From assembly GCA_963678675.1 (NCBI GenBank), contig OY783197.1, forward strand, positions 26,223,470 through 26,287,469: a stretch of 64,000 nucleotides of DNA, in the 5' to 3' direction. Made by a program: the position numbers and the translations under genes. This stretch comes from Xiphydria camelus (lineage: Eukaryota > Arthropoda > Insecta > Hymenoptera > Xiphydriidae). The notes beneath the pieces are model-generated. The model was not told the DNA's origin and did not search any database. It saw only the letters and a program-made list of their open reading frames with translations. This document shows, in pieces, positions 24,113 through 38,005 of this stretch. How positions within the stretch are numbered: position 1 is the first letter of the stretch; each line of letters starts with the position of its first letter.

Positions 24113-24604
24113 TCTGAATAAAAATACCCAAAGGAAAACATTTGCTCGATCGAAATAAACGTCTTTTTGAACAATTCTAAGAGCACATTTATTCGATTCG
24201 AATGAGTACTGATTCCACTGAAATAATATTCCATGGAGTCAATAATATTTGTACACGTTCGATCGACCCAGGCGGAACATTTTTATATATTTTCTATAAA
24301 ATCCATACGTATAGTTTTGATCATATATGAATTATATATGATTTCTATACTAACTAGGTATATAAAGACTATATATGGATTATACAAACATTCAAAAAAC
24401 TCCTGTATATAGTCCTTATATGTTTAATACAGAAATCATACATAATCAAAACATGACCAAAACCACGCATGGATTATATACAAAATATATCTATACTTAG
24501 AACTTCTCCACCTGAGGATATTCATTCCAATTGAATAAATGCGCTCTTTGGACCATTGAAAAACACGTTTATTTCGATGAAGCAAATATTTTTTCTCGGT
24601 ACCT
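24113..24604. mobile_element. Family E MITE interrupted by an AT-rich palindrome
   Basis: The outer parts match family E (left: GCTCGATCGAAATAAACG; right: CGTTTATTTCGATGAAGC then TTTTTTCTCGGTA). The middle, about 24278-24500, is an unrelated AT-rich inverted repeat with no counterpart in the 19500 copy. Confidence 0.65.
24278..24500. mobile_element. AT-rich palindromic insert inside family E copy
   Basis: The left arm (TATATTTTCTATAAAATCCA) pairs with the right arm (CATGGATTATATACAAAATA), and further arms (GATTTCTATAC / ATACAGAAATC) pair inward. It is absent from the other family E copy, so it is taken as a nested insertion. Confidence 0.55.
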
Positions 24605-25918
24605 ATGTGAACGACGAATTACGATTTCTTATCAAATTATCTATAGATACCCGATTACTTACTAAACTACAGACCAAGAACCCCAAATCAAACCGCACTG
24701 CTGCGGTGCAACAGATGTAAAATAAAAAGACAGAAACACTCGATGTGTGTGCCGAGGACCTCGCACGGGGTCCCTGAGCTTTCGTCAGACACTGCAGGCG
24801 CGCGCGCGTACCGCGCGCCTATGATGGAGTGGCCCTCTTCCATAGGTAAGAGGCGAGAGCACACATCGGCGCAGCACACGCGCCAATAACCCGACGTAAA
24901 CGGGCGGCCCGGGTGGGTGTGCTGCTCGCGTGTGTGAGCTCACGGTGCCCTCTATGTGGTTCGCGTTCCGTGGCCCGGATGGAGGATGACGTACGAGCGG
25001 CTCCGTATGACTTACTACGCCCTTTTCCCTTCTCCACGCCCGCCGCATCGCGCGTTATTGACCATCCGAAAAACATTTGCCCCTCGATGCGCGGCGGACT
25101 CGGTCCGCGCGAGAGTCGGTCTCTCGATATTCGCGTCCGGCCGGGCATCACGCGCGCGCGCGCGCATATTTCCTGAAAATATACAAACACCGCGCTCGCG
25201 CGGAGAGAAAGAATTCGTCGTGTCCGGGGCGCGCGAGTGAAACGTCACGCGCGTAACGCACGAAATGGGCGCGCAGAGGCGTTGATCGCGCTGTGAGCCG
25301 AGCGACGGTGTTCCCCGCTTGATGGACGACCCGTTCGCATGTAGAGTCCGCTCTGTTATACGCGTGACCTGGCTCTAGTCGCGCTATCTTGCAAATTTTA
25401 TGCGATAAGAGTTATTGCTCCTGTGGACGCGATTAATTTTCTCTCCACTGTCGTCGCTCCCCCGGCTCTATCAATTAAGCGACGCGCATCGCGCGGTGGT
25501 GCTGCTGGCGGCGAGAGAAAACGCGTGTCGCTGCTCCTCGGCGGCGGCGCCGCCGCTGCCTCCCCTCCTCTCTTTCTCTGTATCCCACCTCTTCGTCCTC
25601 TCATTGCCGCTATACTATGCGTCGGAGACTCGGAGCGGCGCGTTGAAATATGCCGAAATGAAAGTTGCGCGATGCGCGTTTAAATTGCCCACGAAGTGGC
25701 GGAGGTAGCTGTGCTGTGTGGGTGCGCGTGGTATATTCTCGCGTGCGTATCTCAAGGTGGGCGCGGATGGTTCCGTGTGGGACTTCTATGCGCGCGCGGG
25801 CGAAATGACTAGTCGCGGGATGGGTTCGACTTGAACGATTACATAAGGTCGTATAGTTAATTGATCAGGCGGAATGTGAAACCGTGACTTGAATTTTTTC
25901 TATTAAAAGTGATTTGCA

Positions 25919-26140
25919 GACTGAGAAAAAAACGATGTATTTATTCAATTAAATCGACGTTTACGCGTGGGAGATGCAAAATTTAGTTGATTCGACTAAT
26001 AAATTTGGTTATAACGATTAATGACAATTTTAAGGAAACAGGCTGTTCATTCAAATCAGTTGTTAATCGAGGTAACTAGATCTGCATTTCCCCGCCCGAA
26101 ACCACTGAATTAGTCAAATCGACATTTTTTCCTCGGTGTA
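25919..26140. mobile_element. Foldback MITE, family D, copy 2
   Basis: Starts GACTGAGAAAAAAACGATG and ends GACATTTTTTCCTCGGTGTA. It carries the family D inner block (GTTTACGCGTGGGAGATGC, AATAAATTTGGTTATAACGA) in the same order and orientation as copy 1. Confidence 0.75.
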
Positions 26141-27487
26141 CTAATCACTTATCGGTGTCTTGAGAATTACAACAAAATTAGGCTATTTTGAAATAAATTG
26201 TTCTTCAAACTAATACGGTAATAAAGTGTTCAAAAATCCAAGCGTTTTGCATCCACAATCCACGAAGTAGCGGAAACGAAGCAAAATTATTATACCTAAA
26301 TATATCTAATATAAAAAATTCCTCATATTTAAAAGAAACATTAAAAAATCCAAATCACTTATTCAAATTTAACGCAAAATTCCAATTCCCAGGCAAATCG
26401 AGCAAAATTAAAATCGCATAAACTCCCGCGATTCGCGCGGTGCAACGACTTCCTTCGAGCGCTGCAGTAGGTAACACGACCGCTTAATGAAAAATGCATG
26501 CCCCCGTGTGTGTCATTCACGAGAAGCACGTGGGTGATCCGCGTTTCCTCCGCCACATTCGCCGCGACCGTAAATCACGAACAGAGCGCGTACATTCAAT
26601 GAATACCCGCGCGCATGCGATGCAATCAGAAAGCAGATAACGCGAGTGGTCTTCGACGTACGTATCTCGTACTGTTATATATATATATATTTTTTTTTTT
26701 TCGTCATACATACATTCTCTCTCGAGCGCCTGCCCTATTTCCATCCGTCCTACTGCCAAGCGCGGCCATTACGGGCAGCACCTGCCACCCCGGCCGGCGA
26801 CCTAGCCGCACGATGCTTTTACCTCCGCTGAACCGTCGTATGATTGCCACGTATTTTCTAAAAGGTCACGTTCCACCGGAGTAAATAATTTAAAACGTGA
26901 AGCCATATTTTACCTGCCTCGCCGCGATTCTTCCTCTTGGCGTATACCGATGCTCTTCGTTACGCTCCGGGACGTCCGCATCGGGACTTCCGCGTTACCA
27001 GACGACTCCATTATGCCGCGTGAGACGTGCGACGTGGACGGATCTCCTGTACGGAAGAACTAGATTCGTTTATCCCTCATACGGTCCTCGGGTCTATAGT
27101 GACTCACACGGAGAAAAATAATTTGTTAGATTAACATCCGATTGGGTCATACTTGACCCAAAGGTCTTAAGTGTAGAGTCGAAATGAGACACCGAGAGAA
27201 ATTTTACAAATTGCAGGGCAAAGTAGGGGTAGTTTATTAATATAAGAATAAATTCTAGTTACCTTAAAAATGCGTACTTTTATTTGAGCTATACGTATAA
27301 TTATTTCAACGATACGTGCTGCTCTTGTTATTATTTGGTATTGCTATATTACCTATACTCTCTGGTTATCGTCATTTAGCCAAATATAGTTATCATAACT
27401 AAGCATCTATACTCATTGCTATGCGACCTATAAATTTCTCTTAGTATACGGGGGTTAGAGTAAAAGGCACAATTGTTGACACTCGAC

Positions 27488-27580
27488 AGTTATTGACACC
27501 ATCCGATAACAAATGCATTAGATAGAAAGAGATAAAGATATCTGAATGACTGAAAATTTCCTCCGCTGGTGTCAATAACT
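27488..27580. other. Inverted repeat with 14 bp perfect arms
   Basis: AGTTATTGACACCA at 27488-27501 is repeated inverted at 27567-27580, with about 65 bases between. It may be a decayed foldback element. Confidence 0.45.
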
Positions 27581-30500
27581 CTACCGCTTCTCCTATATAG
27601 CGTTTGACGGAGCAACGGCAACTTTGTCTCGCGCGAAGCGAAGCGGTAGACGCGTCTACTTCGTACAGTGCGTCTCATCTCGACGCACGCTTTACGCGTT
27701 CTTTATCTTCCGCGAAGACCATTTTCTTCGTTGGGTCAAGGTTATCGCATCGGATAAATACGAAAGCTCCTCTCCGCGCGCAGCGTCTCTTTTTCTTTCT
27801 GTTTACGGATCGTGGAAAAGCACGCCGATGACCGCGTATTTCACGAGAGGCCGCGGCGCACGAAGGGGGGAGTCGTACCTCTCGCATCACCGCCCGTGTG
27901 CAGCAGCTTCCACGCGAGCAGCAACGGTGGCGACGGCGAAACAAACCGTTCTCTGTTTACAAAATTACACATTCACCGCGTGCCACCGCGGTCGTTTTAT
28001 CAGTATGCGTGGTGCGCGAGCGGCGGCAACATTGTCGCGCGATTAAAAAGGCGGCTCGGTTGAGAACCGCGCGCGCGTAACTCGGCACGGTGGCCGAGCT
28101 GGCGAAGTCAAATCGGCGAGTGAGTGCCGCGGCGCGAGCGTACATCGTAAAACGACTTTATGACGAATCGTCGCCGTGACGTATTTATCGACGCGCCAAA
28201 CGCTGTTAGGACGACGATAATGGATATTACGACTTTAAGCAGGGTCGAAACCGTTTGTCTCGCGCCATTATCCTTCGTGCGTCGTAAGCACCGCGACCGG
28301 TGTCGAGGTCGATTTTTACCTGTCTGGCGACGAACTGCGGCTCGACTTCTGATCTCAGTTTCAAGTTGATTTGCGTCACTGACGGCACAAATCTGTAATT
28401 TCTTTTATATCTTGATGTGATTTAAGGGATTGAAATTGAAATTGCTTCGTTCACCTAAAATGTAGAGAATTTTCAAAGAGCTTATAAACTCTGCACAGTA
28501 AAAAATTTGTAGTGTGGACGTACATAGATCACTTTTGGTGTTGGATAACAATGACATAAGACTGAAATAACTATTCCTAAATGCATCGTTAAATCTATTT
28601 TAAAATGTGCTTCAAGTTAATCACTGTATTTATTACAGCACCATAAATATTTAAGAAAAATTGTGTTTACACCAAATACACGTTTAGCATTTTATTTGTA
28701 TTATTTGAAATTCATTAAGCACCATAAACACATGCTTGCTTACCAAGTACTCGTAAAACACACACACTTGATGCATGTGAAAATCCATGAGCTAAAGCTG
28801 CAGTGCAATTTACGTCCATCCGTCTATCCGGGAGAGCTATTAGCCACATAATCCTACCGAAAGGCTGGACCGCGAAGGAAGCAGCGGAACTCGCAACGCG
28901 GCGCTAATTGCAAACATAATTCCGCGCGATACCAAACAAGGCCTACCTATATTTAGATGCACTCGCCGTACGGATACCCCACGGAATAACGGACGTTCGT
29001 TAGATCGAGTGTGAACAACGAGTGAGATGCCGTGCAGTGTGCGGCCGCATGCGTACGCGGACATTATATTTCTCTTTTTCATCGAAACAGGTTTTCTTTC
29101 CCCTAGGAATGCAACCAGCCATTTATACGATTTACGACAGGCGTAAAAAGCGGTCTCGCGCGTAACCGCGCGCGCGTTCCTCGGCTATCATACCGGAGCA
29201 ATGACTGTATCGCGTTATTACGTCAAATTTGTGCAACGAAACCAGAAGGATATCCCTTTCGATATCGCAGTCGCACCGATCGTTGCGTGAATATTTCCTC
29301 CACGTGGCGCGATACACCACGTGCGAATGGTTGGTACAAAACTCTTACTTACGTCAAATTCCAAGCGAGCGATAATGAAACCATACAAAGCGGATCCTCG
29401 TAGATATTGCACCGAAGCCAACGAAAGAGCCGCGATCGCGCGTCGATTTTTACGTAGATATTCACAGCGGCCGTATACCATATATGAGGCTGAACTTACT
29501 TGCCAGGAAAGAAACTTCAAGCGCTATTATCTCGTTATTTATGAACTTTCGACCTACATCGACATACGACTTTATTATAGATAAAAATGTAATCTTCAAA
29601 AAAGTATTACATAAATATGAGCCAAAAGCATGTTAATAACGAGATAACAGTGTTTGAAGTTTTTTTCCTGGAGAGTAAATTTAGTCTCGTACAACTACCC
29701 GTCTCGCGATCCGCGGGGAAGTCCCTGTCCGTCCTCCCGCTCGTGCGAAAGGTGCGACTCGTACTTGTTCCGGAGCCCCGCTCGCCGCCGCACCGCGGCA
29801 GCGCTTTACCAGGCAATAAAACTAGGTCTCCCGCTCTGTCTTCGGGCACGTTCGGTCTTCCGCCGCTTCACTTATCCGCCGTGAGACGCCACCACCACGC
29901 TACGTGCCCCGACCGTCGTCCGGAATCGGCTCCTCCGGCGATGGTGCGCCTATAAACGCTTTAAGGCTATAACTGCGTGAACCGTTAGTTTTTTTTAGCG
30001 AAAAAGTCATAAAACGACCGAACCCCCAGGGCCGACAATGGAGGTATAACTGTTACTTTTACCTTTCCGGGTTCTCTTTCTCCTCCCCCGGTCAGTCCTT
30101 CGGAATCCGTCGACGTCGCCGCGTCGATCGCGTCTCACCGAACCGGGTGGTGGCTCGGGATAACTCGCCGGCGAATCCAGTTTGCTCTCGCGACGATCGA
30201 TTATCGAATCGCGAGCGTGGCACGATCGTTATCGGCAGTCGTCGCGATCTCGCCCGCGCGCGGACGGGGTATACCGGTTCCGGAATCGGCAGCGTCGGGA
30301 TCGCGCGCGACGGTCGTTGGCTTCGATCGCGTCCGATCGGTCCGTTTGGAATGATAAATCGGGACGGGGATGTTGTGAGTTTGGATTGATCGGATGTGTG
30401 TGGTTTTTTTTGCGGTATACTTCCGGTTTGATTGAAAATCGGTTACGATCGGTAGCGTGGCGACGATTCGCGCTATTCGCTGTGAGAGTTGGAGTTAATT

Positions 30501-31219
30501 GTTGGGATTTGAAGAAGTATTTTTCTTGACGGTTATAACGATTTAAATCGCTGCGATCGGTTTTACTTGAAAAGAAATCGATTTGGGTTTTTCTCTCTGC
30601 TCGTCGACGATCGGTAAGAAACGACGGTTCAGGCGATTCACCGAGAGAATTCGATCAATTATGTAATTCCTGTAATTTTATCTTCTCCATATTCTTATTG
30701 ATTTTATACGTATCCCGGAAGTGGATTCGGAAAACAATTCACCATCTTTAGGGGAATTATCTTTTTTTCTCGGCGATATCGCCCGTGGATCAAGTCGACG
30801 GACGACGAAAAACCCGGAGTTCGCACCTGCCGAACGACCACCCGGTACTCGACGAACCGAGATATATGCCCACCGAAGTCTTCTATCTGGCATAACCCTT
30901 CCCCATTTAACGGAATCGATATTCAGGCTCAACGAGAAGGCGGGCGGCCGCCGCTATCTTCGAATAACATTAGCGCGACGCGTTGAGAACCCGCCTGCGA
31001 AGATTTACAGCGGTCTCTCCGGCGTGTATAGCTACGCCGCAGTGCAACGCGCGATCGACGCGTACGCGACGATGAACTAGAAACGGGATTTACAATCGAA
31101 TCGAGTCGCGCATTTGCCACCGGGCCGCGATCAAATAATCGCCGGATAATCGACGCCGTCATTTCAGTAGAATACATTTTTTTTTCAAAGACGGACGTCG
31201 CACCTGTTCCGATCTTCTT

Positions 31220-31720
31220 ACCGATCGTCAACCGATTTTCTCCTCTTCGCGATATTCGAACGCGACGTGCCGTCGCGTTGACGACTAAAGAGCTGGCCGA
31301 ATAGAAACAGTTAAATTAGGAAGGGAAACCGGTTTCTTCGATGTATCGATTAGAGTTCTCGTATCGATGTAGCCATCGAACGCCGGCTATTAGCATCTGA
31401 TTTTAAAGAATAAAAGGATCAAGAAGTCCTACAGAATTCAAACCAGTTCCGATTTTCTTCCAAGATGGATCGCCGATCGCTCGGTTACTTCTCCGAAGGA
31501 AATTACATCCATCGATCGCGAGTTAATTTTCTCTGTTTCGTGCGCAAGACCCGAGCTCACCGCTGGTGTCGAATTGCCGAAACAAAACCGGTACAAAAAG
31601 TGAAACCAAATAGAAACGGTCGAATCGAGAAGGAAAACCGGTTTGTACGGAGTACCGATTAGAGCACTGGTATCGGTATTGCCATCGGATTCAGCCATTA
31701 ACATCCCATTTAACCGATCC
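31220..31720. repeat. Direct duplication, about 308 bp offset
   Basis: TAGAAACAGTTAAATTAGGA at 31302 and TAGAAACGGTCGAATCGAGA at 31610 are both followed by AACCGGTTT, then CGATTAGAG, TATCG and GCCATCG. The copies are diverged by substitutions and small indels. Confidence 0.55.
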
Positions 31721-32408
31721 TCATCTCCCAGTTACTCGAGCGCTTAATAAAGAAGGATTTTTTTCCTATTCGTAGTATACAAATCAAAACCGATTTCACA
31801 CGCGAGACGGCAAAGGTACCCGACGGCGCGTATAGCAATCGCCGCGGACTCCAATCCATACCGCGCCCCGCTACCGCTCGATCGACGATCAATGATCATC
31901 GAATACCGGTTATTTCGTCAAAGAGGAAAAGTCCTATCGGCACGTTCCACCCGCCAATTCTTTATCCGCGCAACAATGTAGCTCCCTTCACCGACCTTTA
32001 CGTCGCCCCGCGAGATCCGCGCTGCAGATGCAACATTGTAACGTCGATGTTGACCGTATAATCTCGCGCGCTCCGCACGCGGATAATTTGTGGTTTGCCC
32101 GGTTCTCCTTACCCCGCGACCGCCTGCCGACTGTCTCGGCAGTGGCAATTTCTGCCAGTGGAACTTGACGTTTACGCGCGGAACGAGAAACCGCATTGAA
32201 GTCTTGCGTCGCGGCTACGCGCTGTCCTTTGCCACAGCCGGATGCAGTGAATCTCCTGTACCTTTGCCGGCGCCGACGAATCGCTCGACACGGTGCGGGA
32301 AGCGAAAATTTAGAGCAAGGGAATACGAAAAAAAGAATTTTCTACAAAGTGATATTTCACATAGCAGAAGTTATCCTCGGAAATGATACACCACTGAGTA
32401 CTGTTGTA

Positions 32409-32685
32409 CACTGAGAGAAATAATTGCTAGTGTCAAAAGAATATGTCTTGAATCAACAACATATGATTTAAAAAATTTCAAAGCATACAAATTCTTGGTC
32501 GAAGAATATGTATTTTTATTCAAGAGTACCACATCGCTGATACAAACAATTATTTCTGCGCGAACAAAACAATTACTCGAGCCTATCAAATATTTTTTTG
32601 CAACAAGAAAATCATGATTTGATCCTGGAATTATATCACGTCTTTGAAGACATTTTTTTGGCACCAGCAGTTATTTCTCTCAGTG
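32409..32685. mobile_element. Foldback MITE, family B, copy 1
   Basis: Starts CACTGAGAGAAATAATTGCT and ends CAGTTATTTCTCTCAGTG, flanked by TA on each side. The inner sequence differs from family A. Related copies at 34321 and 49874. Confidence 0.82.
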
Positions 32686-33635
32686 TACATTGTAATTGGC
32701 TTCTGTGTCAAATCAAAATTAATTCTAAGTACATCCACAGCAACATCCATGATATTCCACAGCCATACAACTAATGTATCACATACGAGTATATGAATTG
32801 TAGTTTATGTAATAAAAGATGCGGTATTTACAATGTACAATGGTACTCTGTGCTGTGTTGCTCCCGAGGACAACTTCTGCTGTGCGAAATATCACTAATT
32901 ACTCCATTTATTGAGTACTTTATACACAATTATTTATACAAAATGTAAACCAGTTAAATGGGAGCCCTACTCTCTCCCTCCCTCCCTCCCGCCCTTTCTC
33001 TATCTCTCTCTCTCTCTCTCATTCCTCCCCCCCTTTGGATAAACCAAAACCGAGCGTCGTTTTATAGCGTCGATCTGTCTTGCGGCGTTATAACGAGTTC
33101 GTGACTCGACATAATACGATAACCCCGCTGTAGTACCTACCTTTATGTGTTGGGCGCGAGCGCGCGCGGCGGATACAGGGGCAACGCACGGGGTAATAAA
33201 GAGTTCGTGGGGCGGTAAGAGCTGGCGGACAAACTAGCGGCGCTCTGGCTCCTCTTTTCCCAGGAGGCCCTCCGCGAGCGAGTCGCCGTTGATAGCCGCC
33301 CCGAGACGTGCGGCCCGGGTTCGATTCGATGCCGCGGCGGCGCTAAAACGTCGGCGTTTATTTCAGCGGATGGGAGAGCGTTCTCCGACGATTTCAGCGA
33401 ATCGAATGAGTGATTTGGGTAATTAGAATTTTTCATTTAATTTTTGGGTCGAAAAATGGTGCAATAATTTTGTAGTGGGTAGATACCTAAAAGAAAGTTA
33501 AATTTTTCTCCTTCGATTAGAAATTAAGAAAGACGTGTTTCCGGATTTTTGGAAATTTATCCCTTAAGGGGAACGAAAATTTGTATGAGAATTTCTATTT
33601 ATTTCGATATCCACGCGATTAAAGTCGCGGGCGGA

Positions 33636-33805
33636 ATGCTAGTTCTAACTAGATCCAAATATTTAGTCATTCTGATCAAATGTTTAGTTATTTTGCCCAA
33701 AAAATGGTCAGTTTAATTAAACGGATGGAGGATCCTTATTCCACCAAATAGTTTTGTCATCGTCTTCAAGATTTTGGTTAAATGGACCAAATTTTTCGCT
33801 CAGTG
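33636..33805. mobile_element. Family C MITE, left-truncated
   Basis: The right end, GACCAAATTTTTCGCTCAGTG followed by TA, and the inner block GGATGGAGGATCCTTATTCC match family C. No left terminus is found, and similarity fades near 33636. Confidence 0.65.
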
Positions 33806-34320
33806 TATTACGAAGTAAACTGACTTTTGGTCGCGAGACGAAGTACCTGCTCCATTTCGAAGGTCGTGCCTTCGCGCAACAACCAAAGAGGGGTAATAAC
33901 GCGCAAGTATAACGACCGTAGCGAGTACCAATATAAGTAGGTACGACCCGCGGCAGGTATCTAGACTTATTATGGTCCGCGCGCGCACCGCGATGCACTC
34001 CCGCTCGAAGCGTCGCACAAAACTCCGAACCGGGCCAAAAGGAAAAATGAGACGCGCGCACACCGCGCCGTAAGATTATTGAATAACGATGAGCCGCCCT
34101 CCGGCCATGTCTGCACCGCGGTCTTCCCTCGCGCGGTCTTCCTCTGTTCCGGGGCATCTCGATCGCGCGGCGCGACGGTGTATCATTTCCGATAAATTTT
34201 CGCACTTCGCGCGCGCCTTGTCTGCGCGAGGATCTATAAGCTATCCTAGTTTACGATCTCTATGAGAAACCTCTTTCGTATCCTGTGCCGATCTTTAAAT
34301 TCCACCGTAAAATTCCTCTA

Positions 34321-34707
34321 CACTGAGAGAAGTAATTGCTAGTGTCAAAAAAATGTTTCTTGAATAATGAACATATGATCGTAGAAATTTCATAGAATAG
34401 AATAGGATTCTTAATAGAAGGATGTATGTATATTCTTTGTTCAAAAATACTTACCGTCGTGCACTGAGAAAAATAACTTGGTCAATTTAATCAAAATCCC
34501 GGAGGTGATGACCAAACTGTTTGATGAAATATGGATCTTCCATCTGTTTGGTTGTATTGACCAATTTGTGGTTAAAATAGCTAAACGTTTAATTGGAGTA
34601 ACTAAACATTTGGTTCAACTAACCAGTATTTTAGTTGACCAACTAAACATAGTTTTTTTTATTGAAAGAAAAATTTCTTTTGGCACCAGCAATTATTTCC
34701 CTCAGTG
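34321..34707. mobile_element. Family B MITE split by a family C insertion
   Basis: The left part (CACTGAGAGAAGTAATTGCT) and right part (GGCACCAGCAATTATTTCCC then CTCAGTG) match family B. The middle is replaced by a family C sequence beginning CACTGAGAAAAATAACTTGG at 34462. The right terminus of the inserted copy is not seen, so a deletion probably followed insertion. Confidence 0.75.
34462..34660. mobile_element. Family C MITE nested in family B
   Basis: Begins CACTGAGAAAAATAACTTGG and continues with the family C core also seen at 63139 (GATGACCAAACTGTTTGATG, TGGATCTTCCATCT). The right end is lost near 34660. Confidence 0.7.
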
Positions 34708-36673
34708 CAGTATACTTCCGCGAAAAAGTAATCGAAGCCACATATTTATTTATATTGTTTTGTTCACTTCCGTTCACGCGATTTCTCCAAAGCAATTACA
34801 ACTTTGCCACGCCGCGCGCGATTCCACCGCAGAAAAATGCCACGCACATCCGACGCCCCGTCCGCCGCAAATTCGCGTACGACTAAATCTCTCGCGCCCT
34901 TCTCCGCGCGCAAAATAACCCTTGCATTCTCTCCTCGGGCCGCGACCGTTAAAATATCGACTACCGCGACGATATACGCGCTCGCGGAGGAGCAGTGCGC
35001 GCGCGTGTGTCGCACCGAGCGTGTCCGCCTGAATTTGTGCCCGCACACCGGCGACGACTCTCGCGCTAGCGACGGGGGACGCGTGCGCGCGGTTTACAGC
35101 TGAGACGGCAGGTACACGGGCATAAACATCGTCGGGAGATACGCACACGAAGACAAAGCGGGACCCGGTAGGGCATTAAGATGGACGGTGCCAATCGTAT
35201 GCTAATAGAGAGTCACCTTGTTTCTCTTTTATCGGCGAGCCCGGGGGAAGTAACCCGGGGACGTTTAGTCGCGCGCGCCCCGCGCGCGGAACTCTCTTGT
35301 CGCGGCCGATCGAAATATCGAACGGCTGCGCGCCGAATGAGAGAGGAGACGAGCGCGGGGGGCAGCGAGAGGAGGTGTAGGTGAATGGATCGGGCCCTGC
35401 AAAGTGGCTTCGTCCTTCGCGGGCGAGCCCGAGTCGAAATTTTAGACCTACTCGTATAGGGGCTTGCAGTAGGTCGATTTTTCATTGTATCGAAACCCCG
35501 TGTTAAGCCTAAAATAGTCCGTTAGTGAACATTTCACTAACTCAAGATTTAAAATAGGAGCTTATAGACTGAGTAGGTCGAATGAAGCATTAAAAGCATC
35601 AAAGTAGGGGTAAAATTTCGACTTGGGATGAGAGGGTTGTGATGAGAAATGAACGATCGAGCGCGATTTTTTTAGGTCTCGGGAATTGAAAGCTGGAGTT
35701 TGGGGGAAAAATTCTTTTGCGTTTCAAGGATTTCGTTTAAGTGGAATTTCAGTGGATGTCCAGTTAATTTTTGTGAAATATAATTTCTGGTATACGTTCT
35801 GTGCATTCGCGGAAGCATTTCAATTCCAATTCGAAAATTAATGGTAGTTTTGAGGAATGTTCGGCTTCATCGCGATTACATTGTAATCTGTGAATCTTTA
35901 GGAATTTTTGGATTAAACTAGTAGGTACATATATAATTAAAAAAAGGGAATACTCTTCGATTCGCTAAAATCGTTGTAATTAGAATTAGAAAGTTCATGA
36001 GCAACGAAATAATCGCGACGGAATAATAGATGCCACCGCGCGAGAAAGACGATCCAGCTCTGCCCTGCTGTATTTCACCGTGAAGCGATCGTATCGCGCC
36101 GCAATTCCGAATTCGAATTTACGAAGACAAGTTGCGTCGTTCTCTGTTTCTCCGCCGGCGCGGGGACTCTATATTGAAACGGCCCGATCTCGGGGCGAGA
36201 GGGTGCCGTTTCGCATAAGGGTTATTGCCGCGGGACGAAAAGGACGTCGCTTTATAATGGTCATTCCCCGTTCTTATGGGTGTCGTAAAGAAGGGACGGG
36301 CGGCGGGAGGGTGACGCGTTGAGGTAAAAAATAACGTGCAATTTTCCTAAGCGCGTCGACGAGGAATTTTAGTTAGCCAAAATTATCATTTACAGGCGAG
36401 AGGCTATTTTTTTCTTTCACCGCGAATTTACGACCGTTTCGTTAATTCATTTAACGTCGTCGCCGCGGGTAGGGCTACCTGACGCGCTCTTCGCCGCGGA
36501 GAAAGTAAAAATTCTCCCGCGTCGCGTATGTAGGCTTTGAATATTAAATCGCGCAATAAGAAGCGATTTTAATGGTCGAGGGTCAGAGCATCGATTCGTT
36601 TCTATCCCATGCGCGAGGGCCGTCACTATGGGAACTCGTTTCTATGGTTTATGGGTCAGGAAAGATCGGCGCA

Positions 36674-36712
36674 TACCTACCTGCCTGCCTGCCTACCTAA
36701 CTCCCTCCCACC
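36674..36712. repeat. (CCTG/CCTA)n microsatellite
   Basis: An imperfect tetranucleotide run, ACCTACCTGCCTGCCTGCC, merging into a CCCT-rich stretch. Confidence 0.8.
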
Positions 36713-38005
36713 CTGCTCCCCACTCCAATCCTCGACATCGCTGTTCGAGGGCCTTCTCCGTAATGGGCCGTGATGATTTCGCGATATGAATGGAATATTC
36801 TGCGCGCTTCTGCGTTCGATTTTCTTTTAAACGTAGCAGTTTTTAATTAGGGCTTAAAAATGGACGTTGAATAATTTTGTCTTTTTATTACTTTTCTATT
36901 CTCCTTTGTATTTTATATTATTAATTTCATATAGGTACAATAAAAATTACGTTTCTCCATAGTGACAAGTAGGTTGGTAATCTTTGACATTAGAAAAAAT
37001 TAACTCGATAGAGTAATCGCCTAGTCAATTTCAGAGACTTTGATGTATTAAAAAAAAAAACTCCAAATAGAGTAAAAAGTTGAATAAAAACACCCTAGCT
37101 GTATTTAAATCTTTCGCAATATCAAAAAGAATTATAATATCTAACATTATTTTCTTCCCTAAAAAAAGATTACATTTTATAACCGAAATACAATTTATAT
37201 TATAATTTGCATTCGGGTCTGGGAGACCCGACTTATGCACGGGAGTGAAATTTGTTACGTGCGCAACTAAGGGTTGATGACGTTAGAGATTCGACTTCTC
37301 CAGACTCCGCGAGGCGCGCCTCGTCTCACGCGGGTGATATCTGATTGCCAGGTGGCCCGTAAGTAACCGAACACGAACTCGCACAACCTCCCTATAGCGT
37401 CTGCACCGCGCGCCGCGCAGGTCGGTACATCGGAAATATGTTAAACGACAGCCAATTAAGTTTATCTTGTTTTCCCAGACGGCGGGGACCCGCCCGACAG
37501 AGCCGCGTCGATGCAGTCTATTCGCCGGGAGATAATTCAGCTCGCGTGCGCGAATACGCGATATCTCTCGCGCGCGCGTTGCGGTACTTTCCTCCGGGAA
37601 AGTCGTATATCGCGAAATAATGGAAGAGACTGCGCGGCGGCGACGGGGCAGAGGAGATGCACCCCCGCGCGAGGGGTAAGGGTCAGCGAACTAATTTACG
37701 GTGAAATATACGGAAAAAAATAACGTTTCCCCAAGCTATGGCGCGCGCGCGCCTGCTGCCTCCCCGGTGCTGCGCGAGCGGAAGAAGGCGGAGAGGGGAG
37801 AGAGCGACTCGAAGCAGCATTATCAGCACGCGCCGCCTTTTGTGTGCGCACTAAATTTACAAAATAACTATACGAAGAGCGAGGCGCGGGCTCGGGTACA
37901 TTCCGCTCGTACTATATTACGTTCCGCTTGTCGGCGTGTACGTATATATGTATTCGGAAGACGAAAATTTTAATGATGTTTGCCGAACGCCTTCGCGGTG
38001 TGTGC

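Larger units (their letters stand above)
23303..32408. other. Ubx intron 1, no exon recognised
   Basis: Contains the family E and D elements and an inverted repeat at 27488. GC-rich parts (24700-25800, 27600-28400, 29600-31300) carry only opposite-strand shadow frames. No homeodomain or linker microexon was recognised. Confidence 0.55.

Noticed and set aside
28085..28130. tRNA-like 5' half (GGTGGCCGAGCTGGCGAAGT)
   Set aside because: It resembles the A box of a Leu or Ser tRNA, but no B box or acceptor-stem partner follows.
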